Assembly: GCF_001425825.1 (NCBI RefSeq)
Contig: NZ_LMDM01000023.1
Span: 428,213 to 492,212, forward strand
Length of the DNA: 64,000 nucleotides
Source of the DNA: Rhizobacter sp. Root1238
GTDB lineage: Bacteria; Pseudomonadota; Gammaproteobacteria; Burkholderiales; Burkholderiaceae_C
Direction of reading: 5' to 3'
Part shown: positions 42,593-51,226 of the stretch, one piece after another
Position numbering within the stretch: position 1 is the first letter of the stretch
Layout: the number at the start of each line of letters is the position of its first letter
Position numbers and translations under genes: made by a program
Notes under the pieces: generated by a model
What the model saw: only the letters and a program-made list of their open reading frames with translations
What the model was told of the DNA's origin: nothing
Database searches by the model: none

Positions 42593-44871
42593 AGACCGGA
42601 CTGCTTTCGACACCGGACCCGCAGCACGACGCGGCACCCATCGTCCAGCTGGCCGACGAGTCCGGCCGCCAGGACGACCGCGACGCCGAACTCGCGCAGC
42701 TCGCCCGCGCGCGCGCTTTCGCCGAGCCGCTGCTCGACGGCCAGGGCCTCGACACCGGCGAGGACGCGCTCGTGCATGCCGATGGCGTGGCGGCGATCCT
42801 GCAGGGCATCGGCGCGGCGCCGTCGATGCGCGCCGCCGCCTACCTGGTCTACGCGAGCGACTACCTCAGCAAGCCGGAAGAGGTCGTCAGCAAGGCCTTC
42901 GGCGCGTCGTACGCCAGCCTGGTGCTGCACACCCGCAAGCTGGTGCAGATCCAGCGCGCGGCGCGCGAGGCCCGGGTGCATGCCGAACAGCGCGCCGAGC
43001 AGACCGAGCGGGTGCGCAAGATGCTGCTGGCGTTCTCGCGCGACCTGCGCGTCGTGCTGCTGCGGCTGGCGTCGCGGCTGCAGACGCTGCGCCACTTCGC
43101 GAGCAGCAAGCAGCCGTGCCCGGCGGTGCTGGCGCGCGAATCGCTGCAGGTGTTCGCGCCACTCGCCAACCGGCTCGGCATCTGGCAGATCAAGTGGGAG
43201 ATGGAAGACCTGTCGTTCCGCTTCCTCGAGCCGGTGCAGTACAAGACCGTCGCGCACCTGCTCGACGAGAAGCGCGTCGAGCGCGAGCAGGGCGTCGAGG
43301 CCTTCCGCTGCCGGCTCGGCGACGCGCTGGCCGCCGCCGGGCTGCGCGCCGAGGTGCAGGGCCGGCCCAAGCACCTGTACAGCATCTGGAAGAAGATGCG
43401 CGGCAAGGGGCTGGACATCGACCGGGTGTTCGACGTGCGCGCGATGCGCGTGATCGTCGCCGACGTGCCCGACTGCTATGCGGTGCTGAGCCGCGTGCAC
43501 GAGCTGTGGCCGCCGGTGCCGGGCGAGTTCGACGACTACATTGCGCGGCCCAAGGTGAACGGCTACCAGTCGCTGCACACCGTGGTGCAGGACGAGCAGG
43601 GGCGGGCGGTCGAGGTGCAGATCCGCACCCGCGCGATGCACGAGCATGCCGAGCACGGCGTGGCGGCGCACTGGGCCTACAAGGAGGCCGGCACCAAGGG
43701 CTATGCCGGCGTCAGCGCGAGCGGCGATTTCGATGCGCAGGTGGCCGAGGCGCGCAAGGCGGTGCTGCGGCAGCTGCTGGCGTGGGAGCGCGAGTTCGTC
43801 GAAAGCGGCGACGAGGGCGGTGTCGAGCAGCGCAGCGAGCGGGCGGCGCCCGGTGCGGTGTTCGACGACCGCATCTACGTCTTCACGCCCGATGCCGCGG
43901 TGATCGAGCTGCCGGCCGGCGCGACGCCGATCGACTTCGCCTACACCGTGCACACCGACCTCGGCCACCGCTGCCGCGGCGCCAAGGTCGACGGCACGAT
44001 GGTGCCGCTGAACACCCCGCTGCAGAGCGGCCAGACCGTCGAGGTGACGACGATCAAGGAAGGCGGGCCGTCGCTCGACTGGCTGAACGACAACCTCGGC
44101 TACCTGCAGAGTTCGCGCTCGAAGGCCAAGGTGCGGGCCTGGTTCAACGCGCTCGCGCTGCGCGACACCATCGCGCGCGGCCGCGAGGCGGTCGAGAAGC
44201 TGCTGCAGCGCGAAGGCCGCACGTCGATGAAGCTCGACGACCTGGCGGCGCAGCTCGGCTTCCGCCATGCCGAGGCGCTGTTCGAGGTGGTCGGCAAGGA
44301 CGAGTTCTCGCTGCGCAACATCGAGGCGCTGCTGCGCCCGCCCGAGCCGCAGCCCGACCCCGATGCGGTGATCACGCAGCGCCTGACGCGCCCCGAGGGC
44401 GAGGCGCCGAAGGGCGGCGTGCTGGTGGTCGGGGTCGAGTCGCTGATGACCAGCCTGTCGCGCTGCTGTCGGCCGGCGCCGCCGGACGCGATCGGCGGCT
44501 ACGTGACGCGCGGCCGCGGCGTGGCCATCCACCGCGGCGACTGCAGCAACTTCCGGCAGATGGCGGCGCGCAGCCCCGAGCGGGTGATCCCCGTCGCGTG
44601 GGGCGAGCGGCGCGGCGACAAGCCCTCGCTTTACCCGGTCGACGTGCTGGTCGAGGCGGCCGACCGGCAGGGCCTGCTGCGCGACATCTCCGAGGTGTTC
44701 GCGAAGGAGAAGATGAACGTGACCGGCGTCAACACGCAGACGGTGAAGGACGCGCGCGGCGGCACCGCGTGGATGACCTTCACGGTCGAGGTCGCCGATT
44801 CGGCGCGGCTGAGCCAGGTGCTGGTCGCGGTGGACCGCATCGGCGGCGTGCGAAGCGCACGCCGGAAGTGA
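42589..44871 (+). CDS. relA: (p)ppGpp synthetase I, RelA type, 760 aa
   Basis: Stringent-response synthetase. The N-terminal HD hydrolase domain is degenerate: the region aligned to the HD/ED metal site reads RAAAYLVYASDYLS (81-94), so hydrolysis is not expected. The synthetase has the acidic EFDDYIA (313-319) and GYQSLHT (325-331). A TGS domain begins at DDRIYVFTPDAAVIELPAG (about 426), and an ACT domain ends the protein. The EFDD motif is typical of monofunctional RelA rather than bifunctional SpoT. Coupled to the hydrolase gene by 4-bp overlap. Confidence 0.93.
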   Translation: MKTGLLSTPDPQHDAAPIVQLADESGRQDDRDAELAQLARARAFAEPLLDGQGLDTGEDALVHADGVAAILQGIGAAPSMRAAAYLVYASDYLSKPEEVVSKAFGASYASLVLHTRKLVQIQRAAREARVHAEQRAEQTERVRKMLLAFSRDLRVVLLRLASRLQTLRHFASSKQPCPAVLARESLQVFAPLANRLGIWQIKWEMEDLSFRFLEPVQYKTVAHLLDEKRVEREQGVEAFRCRLGDALAAAGLRAEVQGRPKHLYSIWKKMRGKGLDIDRVFDVRAMRVIVADVPDCYAVLSRVHELWPPVPGEFDDYIARPKVNGYQSLHTVVQDEQGRAVEVQIRTRAMHEHAEHGVAAHWAYKEAGTKGYAGVSASGDFDAQVAEARKAVLRQLLAWEREFVESGDEGGVEQRSERAAPGAVFDDRIYVFTPDAAVIELPAGATPIDFAYTVHTDLGHRCRGAKVDGTMVPLNTPLQSGQTVEVTTIKEGGPSLDWLNDNLGYLQSSRSKAKVRAWFNALALRDTIARGREAVEKLLQREGRTSMKLDDLAAQLGFRHAEALFEVVGKDEFSLRNIEALLRPPEPQPDPDAVITQRLTRPEGEAPKGGVLVVGVESLMTSLSRCCRPAPPDAIGGYVTRGRGVAIHRGDCSNFRQMAARSPERVIPVAWGERRGDKPSLYPVDVLVEAADRQGLLRDISEVFAKEKMNVTGVNTQTVKDARGGTAWMTFTVEVADSARLSQVLVAVDRIGGVRSARRK

Positions 44872-44902
44872 GCCGCTCGATGAAGAAAATTGCGCGGCCG
44901 GA

Positions 44903-44930
44903 CTGAACCCGAAAAAAGTAATGCTATAGT
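44903..44930 (+). promoter_or_regulatory. Putative promoter of tRNA-Val
   Basis: The -10 TATAGT lies at 44925-44930, and a weak -35 CTGAAC at 44903-44908 has 16-bp spacing. The predicted start is 3-5 bp before the tRNA, giving a short leader. Confidence 0.5.
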
Positions 44931-44939
44931 CACAGGCTC

Positions 44940-45014
44940 GGGCGATTAGCTCAGTGGTAGAGCGCCTCTTTGACGTGGAGGATGTCGGGAGTTCGACCCT
45001 CTCATCGCCCACCA
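44940..45014 (+). tRNA. tRNA-Val (anticodon GAC)
   Basis: A 75-nt cloverleaf: acceptor GGGCGAT pairs with ATCGCCC, the D-arm is TAGCTCAGTGGTAGAGC, the anticodon stem CCTCT/GGAGG encloses the loop TTGACGT with GAC, and the T-arm reads GGGAGTTCGACCCTC. The discriminator A and CCA are encoded. The GAC anticodon reads GUC and GUU valine codons. Confidence 0.97.
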
Positions 45015-45030
45015 AAAACGTCTGGAAATC

Positions 45031-45062
45031 AGGGCCTGTCTCGAAAGGGACAGGCCCTTTTT
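45031..45062 (+). terminator. Intrinsic terminator after tRNA-Val
   Basis: A 12-bp stem (AGGGCCTGTCTC with GGGACAGGCCCT) closes a GAAA tetraloop, followed by four T residues at 45059-45062 after the stem. It isolates the tRNA from the downstream genes. Confidence 0.93.
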
Positions 45063-45099
45063 CCATGGGTTTTTCCAATCTGCCCCAGGAGAATCCGTC

Positions 45100-45402
45100 A
45101 TGGAGATGACTCCCCGCCGTCGCGAGCTGATCGATGCGCACGTCGCCGACACGCACGCGCAGATGACCGAGCTGGCATTCGAGCTGAACGACCTCGTGCG
45201 CTTCACGCTGTCGGCTGCGAAGCCGAAGGGCAACAAGGTCTACTACCCGATGGACCCGGTGAACGAGGGCATCCGCAACTGGCGCGACCTGCAGCGCAAG
45301 CTCGCGAAGCTGACCGCGCGCGTCGACCAGGCCGCAGCGCGGCTGGGCGTGCAGCCCTTCGATCCGGAAGCGCCGGCGCAGGACGACGTGCCGGCGGGTT
45401 GA
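45100..45402 (+). CDS. Small helical protein of unknown function, 100 aa
   Basis: The ATG is preceded by AGGAGA 8 bp upstream. The sequence is largely helical with two amphipathic stretches (THAQMTELAFELNDLVRF and NWRDLQRKLAKLTARVDQAAARL) and an acidic C-terminus (EAPAQDDVPAG). No signal peptide, membrane helix or recognisable family. It may be a coiled-coil binding protein. Confidence 0.72.
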   Translation: MEMTPRRRELIDAHVADTHAQMTELAFELNDLVRFTLSAAKPKGNKVYYPMDPVNEGIRNWRDLQRKLAKLTARVDQAAARLGVQPFDPEAPAQDDVPAG

Positions 45403-45473
45403 GCGGCGCCGGCGTGCGTGAAGGGCCGCATGAACCCGCGGTATCCTCGCCCTCTTTACTCCAAAGGATCGAC

Positions 45474-45620
45474 ATGGCACTGTCAAAGAAGAAGCGCGTG
45501 GGCAAGAGAACCATTTCTGCCAAGCAGGTCAGGAAGACGGCAAGCGGCAGGAAGCGCCGCAAGTCCGACGGCACCCAGCCGCCGAAGGCGGTGACTACCT
45601 CGACGCCAGCGGCGTCCTGA
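45474..45620 (+). CDS. Very basic 48-residue protein
   Basis: The ATG at 45474 follows AAAGGA with suitable spacing. It encodes MALSKKKRVGKRTISAKQV..., with about a third Lys or Arg and no acidic residue except one Asp, then a Thr/Pro-rich tail. This could be a nucleoid- or RNA-binding peptide. The composition is unlike neighbouring shadow frames, but short length and lack of a recognised family keep confidence moderate. Confidence 0.55.
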   Translation: MALSKKKRVGKRTISAKQVRKTASGRKRRKSDGTQPPKAVTTSTPAAS

Positions 45621-45637
45621 CGGTTCGGGCCAGCTCT

Positions 45638-46234
45638 TTGCCAGACCCCTCGCCACTTGCGGCGCTGCGCGAACGCCGCTTCGGCCAGCGCCCGGCCACG
45701 GTGTGGATGACCGGGCTGAGCGGTGCCGGAAAGTCGACGCTTGCGGCCGCGCTCGAACACGCGCTGCTGCTGGCCGGCCGGCCGGTGCTGGTGCTCGACG
45801 GCGATGTCGTGCGCGAAGGGCTGAACCGCGGGCTCGGCTTCTCGACCGCCGACCGCGAAGAGAACGTCCGCCGCGTCGCCGAGGTCGCGCGGCTCGCCAA
45901 CGAGGCCGGGCTGCTGGTGCTGGCCGCGCTGATCTCGCCGCTGGCCGCGCAGCGCGCGCTGGCGCGTGGCATCGTCGGCGGCGAACGCTTCGTCGAGGTG
46001 CACCTCAGCACCACGCTGGCGGTGTGTGCCGGACGCGATCCGAAGGGGCTGTACGCGAAGGCGATGGCCGGCGGGCTCGCGGACTTCACCGGCATCGGGG
46101 CCGCGTACGAGCCGCCGCAGCAGCCCGACCTGCGCATCGATGCCGGCAGCGCCAGCCCCGCGGCGGCGGCATCGGCGGTGCTGGACCTGCTGCATGCGCG
46201 CGGCTTCCTGCTCGATCAGGGCCGCGACGGGTAG
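45638..46234 (+). CDS. cysC: Adenylylsulfate (APS) kinase, 198 aa
   Basis: Phosphorylates APS to PAPS. The P-loop TGLSGAGKSTLA lies at about 25-36. VLDGDVVREGLNRGLGFSTADREENVRRVAEVA is the APS-binding segment with Asp/Arg conserved, and FVEVHLSTTLAVCAGRDPKGLYAKA matches the family. The TTG start at 45638 is chosen because it restores the normal N-terminus and no ATG precedes it. There is no clear ribosome-binding site. Not accompanied by cysD/N in this window. Confidence 0.9.
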   Translation: MPDPSPLAALRERRFGQRPATVWMTGLSGAGKSTLAAALEHALLLAGRPVLVLDGDVVREGLNRGLGFSTADREENVRRVAEVARLANEAGLLVLAALISPLAAQRALARGIVGGERFVEVHLSTTLAVCAGRDPKGLYAKAMAGGLADFTGIGAAYEPPQQPDLRIDAGSASPAAAASAVLDLLHARGFLLDQGRDG

Positions 46235-46326
46235 AGGCCTTCCATCGCGTTGCAGACGCCGACCGGGCTGCGGCCCTGCAGGTCCGGCAGGTTGAAGGTG
46301 GTGGTGCCGTTGCCGCCGTACCTTCA
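46216..46326 (-). pseudogene. Relic of a phage tail-collar / microcystin-dependent-type gene
   Basis: The minus strand from 46320 to 46231 translates to a 30-residue segment starting YGGNGTTTFNLPDLQGRSP and continuing VGVCNAMEGLY, the hallmark of tail-collar domains (compare YGGDGRTTFALPDLRGR). A TGA stop (46324-46326) lies two codons upstream, and a TGA at 46216-46218 ends the frame. No start codon or remaining domain is present, so this is a decayed fragment that overlaps the 3' end of cysC. Confidence 0.78.
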
Positions 46327-46371
46327 GGCCGTGCTGCGCGGTCGCGGCCCCGCCGGTAACATTCGCGCCGC

Positions 46372-48528
46372 ATGGACGTCCCCCACGAGAGTGCCGAGCC
46401 CGGCAACGCATCCCCGTCGACGCTGCCGGAAACGCCGCTGACGCGTTTCCTGCGCGCGGTGCTGTGGGGCGCCGCGATCCTGCCGCTGGCGGGTTTCATC
46501 GCCGCCAGCTGGTGGGCCTGGCGGCACGCCGATGACGACGTGCACGACACTCTGGTGCGCACCAGCGATGTCGCGGCGCGGCACGCGTTGCGGGTGTTCG
46601 AGTCGTCGCAGCGGGTGGGCGAGAAATCGCTGGCCTTCCTCGGCGTATCCGACGACGAGGTGCGGGCGAACGAAGCCGCGCTGCGCGTGCGCCTGCAAGA
46701 CATCGTCATCGGCATGACCGGCGTGCGCTCGATCTCGCTGTGGGATGCGCAGGGGCGCCACCTGGTCGGCACCGGCTTCCCGGTCGGGTCGGGCGATGTC
46801 TCGATCGCCGACCGCAACTACTTCCAGCAGATGAAGGCCACGCAGGCGCCGCTGGTGATCGGCGACATCGTGCTCGGCCGCGCCTCCGGCATGCCGGCGT
46901 TGAGCATCGCGGTGCGCCGCACCTTGCCCGACGGCCGCTTCGGCGGCGCGGTCGTGATCGCGCTGCAGCCGGCGGTGTTCGAGGAGTTCTACCGCTCGAT
47001 CTCGCTCGAGGAGGCGGGTGTCAGCACCTTCAACCTGTTCAAGGCCGACGGCACGCTGCTGACGCGCTGGCCGGTGCTGCCGGACGGCCGGGCGCGCCTG
47101 CCGGACGACAGCCCGGTGCTGGCCGCGGTGCGGCGCGGTGAGCATGCGGGCGTGCTGAGTTTTCGTTCCAGCTTCGACGGCATGCTGCGCACGGTGAGCT
47201 TCCAGCAGGTGCACGACCTGCCGGTCTACGTCAGCAGCTCGCTGCGCAACGACGCGGTGCTGGCCGACTGGAAACGCTTCGTGATGCTGCTCGCGGCGAT
47301 CACGCTGCCGGTGACGATCGGCCTGGTGTCGGTGGCCTGGCTGGCGCTGCGCAAGACGCAGCTCGAACAGCGCATGGCGAACGAGTTCAATGCCGAGGCG
47401 CGCAAGCGGGCGCTGGCCGAGAAGGCGCTGCTGCAATCGCAGAAGCTGGAGGCGCTGGCCCAGCTGACCGGCGGCGTCGCGCACGACTTCAACAACCTGC
47501 TGGCGATCGTCAACAGCAACCTGCACGTCGTGAAGAAGCTGCGGCCCGATGTGGCCGAGATGAAGCAGATCGGCGCGATCTCGCGCGCGGTCGGCTCGGG
47601 CGCGCGGCTGACGCGCCAGCTGCTGTCGTTCTCGCGGCGCCAGGCGCTGAAGCCTGAGCGGGTCGACCTCGCGACCTGGCTGCCGGCGGTGGAGGAGCTG
47701 CTGAAGGCGACGCTGGGCAGCAGCGTCGCGCTGTCGCTCGAAGTGGCGCCGGAGGTGCCGCCGATCCGCGTCGATGTCGGCGAACTGGAGCTTGCGCTGA
47801 TCAACCTCGCGTCGAATGCGCGCGATGCGATGCCGGGCGGTGGCCGCCTGACGATCGAGGCGAGCCGGGAGCCGGTGGGCGACGGCGAGCCGGAACGCGT
47901 GCTGATCCGGGCCACCGACACCGGCACCGGCATCGACCCGGCGCTGCTCGGCAAGGTGCTCGAACCCTTCTTCACGACCAAGCCGGCCAGCAAGGGCAGC
48001 GGCCTCGGCCTGAGCCAGGTGCATGGCTTCTGCGTGCAGGCGGGCGGCAGCGTCGAGGTGCGCTCCGAGCCGGGGCAGGGCACGTCGATCCTGATGCGGC
48101 TGCCGGCGCGGCCCGGTACCCCGTCGGACACGGTGCCGGCGTCGCTGGCCGAGCCGGCGGTCGTCAGCGGCCGGGTGCTGCTGGTCGACGACAACGCCGA
48201 AGTCGTCGACGCCACCGCCGAAATGCTGCAGGCCTGCGGGCTGCAGGTGCACAGCGTGCGCTCGGCCATTGCCGCGCTCGATGCGCTTGCCGGCGCGTCG
48301 CAGCCGCCCGACCTGGTGTTCTCCGATGTCTCGATGCCCGGCGAGATGGACGGCATCCAGCTCGCCCACGAGATCCGCCGCCGCTGGCCCGCACTGCCGG
48401 TCGTCCTGCTGACGGGCTACGCGACGCGCGTGCACGACGCGACCGAAGCGGGCTTTCGCGTGCTCGGCAAGCCGGTCGGCGCGCAGGCGCTGCTCGACGA
48501 GTTCATGCGCGCGACGCGCGGCGGCTGA
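46372..48528 (+). CDS. Hybrid histidine kinase with Cache sensor and receiver domain, 718 aa
   Basis: Two helices (about 28-50 and 302-325) bracket a periplasmic Cache-type sensor with GMTGVRSISLWDAQGRHL and RNYFQQMKATQAP. The HisKA-type GGVAHDFNNLLAIV puts the phospho-His at 371, a variant without HWE. The HATPase has NLASNARDAMPGGG and GSGLGLSQVHG. A C-terminal receiver follows with LLVDDNAEVVDATAEML and phospho-acceptor Asp in VFSDVSMPGEMDG. No separate response regulator is adjacent, so the output partner is unknown. Confidence 0.9.
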   Translation: MDVPHESAEPGNASPSTLPETPLTRFLRAVLWGAAILPLAGFIAASWWAWRHADDDVHDTLVRTSDVAARHALRVFESSQRVGEKSLAFLGVSDDEVRANEAALRVRLQDIVIGMTGVRSISLWDAQGRHLVGTGFPVGSGDVSIADRNYFQQMKATQAPLVIGDIVLGRASGMPALSIAVRRTLPDGRFGGAVVIALQPAVFEEFYRSISLEEAGVSTFNLFKADGTLLTRWPVLPDGRARLPDDSPVLAAVRRGEHAGVLSFRSSFDGMLRTVSFQQVHDLPVYVSSSLRNDAVLADWKRFVMLLAAITLPVTIGLVSVAWLALRKTQLEQRMANEFNAEARKRALAEKALLQSQKLEALAQLTGGVAHDFNNLLAIVNSNLHVVKKLRPDVAEMKQIGAISRAVGSGARLTRQLLSFSRRQALKPERVDLATWLPAVEELLKATLGSSVALSLEVAPEVPPIRVDVGELELALINLASNARDAMPGGGRLTIEASREPVGDGEPERVLIRATDTGTGIDPALLGKVLEPFFTTKPASKGSGLGLSQVHGFCVQAGGSVEVRSEPGQGTSILMRLPARPGTPSDTVPASLAEPAVVSGRVLLVDDNAEVVDATAEMLQACGLQVHSVRSAIAALDALAGASQPPDLVFSDVSMPGEMDGIQLAHEIRRRWPALPVVLLTGYATRVHDATEAGFRVLGKPVGAQALLDEFMRATRGG

Positions 48529-48549
48529 GCACCGCGCATCGCGCCGGCG

Positions 48550-48954
48550 TCAATGGCGCCGCGCGTCATCCTCCGCGGTTTCGTCTTCGTCCTCTTCGGC
48601 GTCGTCGGCGATCCCCTCGACGTCGTCGGAGGCGAACGGCCGGCCCGCCGCATTGGTGTCCCACGTCGGATTCGCCACCAGGTGGTCGGGCAGGATGTCG
48701 GCCGCATCGTCGCGACCGTCGCCGGTGGCCGAGCCGCGCTCGCCGGTGCCGCTCGCATCGCTGTCGCTGTCGCTGTCGCGGTTCACCGGCAGCGCGCCGA
48801 GTTCGCCCGGGTTGTCGGCATCGGTGGGCATCGTGCGTTCGCCTTGCACGTCGCTGCCGCTGTCGGAACTGTCGCTCGGACCGAGCGCGTCCACGTCGCG
48901 CCCGATGGCACGGGGGGCGGCGCGTTCGCCGCCGAGGATGCTGCTGTTCGACAT
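48550..48954 (-). CDS. Acidic disordered protein of unknown function, 134 aa
   Basis: The ATG at 48954 has AAAGGA with good spacing. The composition is extremely acidic and Ser/Asp/Gly-rich, including the DSDSDSDASGTGERGS segment and an EEDEDETAEDDARRH tail. No fold or family is recognised, and it is likely intrinsically disordered. Convergent with the hybrid kinase gene, 21 bp apart. Confidence 0.62.
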   Translation of the reverse strand: MSNSSILGGERAAPRAIGRDVDALGPSDSSDSGSDVQGERTMPTDADNPGELGALPVNRDSDSDSDASGTGERGSATGDGRDDAADILPDHLVANPTWDTNAAGRPFASDDVEGIADDAEEDEDETAEDDARRH

Positions 48955-49118
48955 GGGGTCCTTTCGAAGCGGTGGCGCGGGGTGCGCCACCCATGGGTCC
49001 AGACTAGGCTGCACACCGCGTGGCGTCTGTAGGGCAGGGCGTGGCGGGCCGTAGGACATGGTCGTGCCTTCGAGCGGGAAAACCCTTCGCGGCCCCCGGC
49101 AGCGCGCTCCTAGAATCG

Positions 49119-49134
49119 TTGTGCACCCGCACAA
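49119..49134. promoter_or_regulatory. Palindrome TTGTGC-N4-GCACAA upstream of phaR
   Basis: A perfect 6-bp inverted repeat with spacer ACCC lies 45 bp before the phaR ATG. Its position fits an autoregulatory site for the PhaR repressor, though no known consensus is confirmed here. Confidence 0.45.
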
Positions 49135-49179
49135 TGACCCATCACGCGACCCCACCGGGTCCCACAAGGAGTTTGCCGA

Positions 49180-49776
49180 ATGGCCCCGACTCGCCGCCCT
49201 TCCGCCAAGACGGAAGGCGCCTCTCCCGACGCTGCCGACGAGTCCGCCAAGGCCGCCGGCAAGGGGGCCGGCAGCACGACGCGCGTGCTGAAGAAGTACC
49301 CGAACCGCCGCCTCTACGACACGCAGAACAGCAGCTACATCACGCTGGCCGACGTGAAGGCGATGGTGCTGGCCGCGCAGGATTTCGTCGTGCGCGACGC
49401 GAAGACCTCCGAAGACCTGACGCGCAGCATCCTGCTGCAGATCATCCTCGAGGAAGAGACCGGCGGCGTGCCGATGTTCTCGTCGCAGATGCTGGCGCAG
49501 ATCATCCGGTTCTACGGCCACTCGATGCAGGGGATGATGGGCAGCTACCTCGAGAAGAACCTGCAGGCCTTCGCCGACATGCAGGCCCGCGTGGCCGAGC
49601 AGTCGAAGGGCCTGAACCCCGAGCTGTGGACGCAGTTCCTGAACGGCCAGGCGCCGGGCATGCAGGGGGTGATGGGCAACTACCTGGAGCAATCGCGCCA
49701 CATGTTCGAGCAGATGGCCAAGCAAGCCGAGGCCTTGTTCCCGGGAATGCCCGGTTTCGTGCCCCCGAAGCGCTGA
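49180..49776 (+). CDS. phaR: Polyhydroxyalkanoate synthesis repressor PhaR, 198 aa
   Basis: N-terminal DNA/PHB-binding domain VLKKYPNRRLYDTQNSSYITLADVKAMV (about 36-63) is diagnostic of PhaR. SILLQIILEEETGGVPMFSSQMLAQIIRFYG follows, and two MMGSYLE/VMGNYLEQ repeats are in the C-terminal half. It senses PHB and represses phasin and its own gene. An N-terminal disordered stretch of about 33 residues is longer than usual. AAGGAG lies 9 bp before the ATG. Confidence 0.95.
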   Translation: MAPTRRPSAKTEGASPDAADESAKAAGKGAGSTTRVLKKYPNRRLYDTQNSSYITLADVKAMVLAAQDFVVRDAKTSEDLTRSILLQIILEEETGGVPMFSSQMLAQIIRFYGHSMQGMMGSYLEKNLQAFADMQARVAEQSKGLNPELWTQFLNGQAPGMQGVMGNYLEQSRHMFEQMAKQAEALFPGMPGFVPPKR

Positions 49777-49827
49777 TTCGAGCCCGTCCGGGCCCGCGGG
49801 CCTTCGCCAATCGGCGAAAATCCGCGG

Positions 49828-51225
49828 ATGACACAAGACACCCTGGCGCCAGCCACCCCTTCGGCCGCTGCGTCCCCCAAGATCGGCTTCGTCTCCCTCG
49901 GCTGCCCGAAGGCGCTGACCGATTCCGAGCTGATCCTCACGCAACTGCGCGCCGAGGGCTACGACACCTCGAAGACCTTCGCCGGCGCCGACCTGGTGAT
50001 CGTCAACACCTGCGGCTTCATTGACGACGCCGTCAAGGAAAGCCTGGACACCATCGGCGAGGCGCTGGCCGAGAACGGCAAGGTCATCGTGACCGGCTGC
50101 CTGGGTGCCAAGGCCGGCGACGGCGGCGGCAACCTGGTGCGCCAGATGCACCCGAGCGTGCTGGCCGTCACCGGGCCGCATGCCACGAACGAGGTGATGG
50201 ACGCGGTGCACCTGCACGTGCCGAAGCCGCACGACCCGTTCATCGACCTGGTGCCGGCGCAAGGCATCAAGCTGACGCCGCGCCACTACGCCTACCTGAA
50301 GATCAGCGAAGGCTGCAACCACCGCTGCAGCTTCTGCATCATCCCGAGCATGCGCGGCGACCTGGTCTCGCGCCCGGTCGGCGATGTGCTCGGCGAGGCG
50401 CAGCGGCTGTTCGAATCCGGCGTCAAGGAGCTGCTGGTGATCAGCCAGGACACCAGCGCCTATGGCGTCGACGTGAAGTACCGCACCGGCTTCTGGGACG
50501 GCAAGCCGGTGCGCACCCGCATGCTCGACTTGTGCGAGAAGCTCGGCGAGCTGGCCGAGCGCCACGGGGCCTGGGTGCGGTTGCATTACGTGTACCCGTA
50601 TCCGCATGTCGACGAGGTGCTGCCGCTGATGGCCCAGGGCCGCGTGCTGCCCTACCTCGACGTGCCGTTCCAGCATTCGCACCCCGACGTGCTGAAGCGC
50701 ATGAAGCGCCCGGCCAACGGCGAGAAGAACCTCGACCGCCTGCAGCGCTGGCGCGAGATCTGCCCCGAGCTGGTGGTGCGCAGCACCTTCATCGCCGGCT
50801 TCCCGGGCGAGACCGAGTCCGAGTTCGAGCACCTGCTCGACTTCATGCGAGAAGCGCGCATCGACCGCGCCGGCTGCTTCGCCTATTCGCCGGTCGAGGG
50901 CGCGACGGCCAATGCGCTGCCCGACGCGGTGCCGGCCGAGCTGCGCGAAGAGCGCCGCGCCCGCTTCATGGCGGTGGCCGAGGAGGTGTCGGCCGCCAAG
51001 CTGCGCGAGCGCGTCGGCGCGACGATGCAGGTGCTGGTCGATTCGGCGCCGGCGCTCGGCCGCAAGGGCGGTGTCGGCCGCAGCTATGCCGATGCGCCCG
51101 AGATCGATGGCGTCGTGAAGCTGCTGCCGCCCGAGAAGGCGTCGAAGACGCTGAAGGTCGGCGAGTTCACGAAGGCGCGCATCGTCGGCACGCAGGGCCA
51201 CGACCTCGTCGCGCAACCGATCTGA
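49828..51225 (+). CDS. rimO: Ribosomal protein S12 methylthiotransferase, 465 aa
   Basis: Radical-SAM MTTase that thiomethylates Asp89 of S12. The N-terminal UPF0004 domain cysteines occur in [20 protein letters not shown] and VTGCLG. The radical-SAM motif is CNHRCSFC (about 171-178), and a C-terminal TRAM domain spans about 395-460. The length matches the family. A small hairpin (TTCGCC-AATC-GGCGAA) lies at 49803-49818 before the start. Confidence 0.96.
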   Translation: MTQDTLAPATPSAAASPKIGFVSLGCPKALTDSELILTQLRAEGYDTSKTFAGADLVIVNTCGFIDDAVKESLDTIGEALAENGKVIVTGCLGAKAGDGGGNLVRQMHPSVLAVTGPHATNEVMDAVHLHVPKPHDPFIDLVPAQGIKLTPRHYAYLKISEGCNHRCSFCIIPSMRGDLVSRPVGDVLGEAQRLFESGVKELLVISQDTSAYGVDVKYRTGFWDGKPVRTRMLDLCEKLGELAERHGAWVRLHYVYPYPHVDEVLPLMAQGRVLPYLDVPFQHSHPDVLKRMKRPANGEKNLDRLQRWREICPELVVRSTFIAGFPGETESEFEHLLDFMREARIDRAGCFAYSPVEGATANALPDAVPAELREERRARFMAVAEEVSAAKLRERVGATMQVLVDSAPALGRKGGVGRSYADAPEIDGVVKLLPPEKASKTLKVGEFTKARIVGTQGHDLVAQPI

Positions 51226-51226
51226 G

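Noticed and set aside
46219-46411. A minus-strand gene covering the tail-collar relic
   Set aside because: The signature frame has stops on both sides and no start, so it is a fragment and not a gene.
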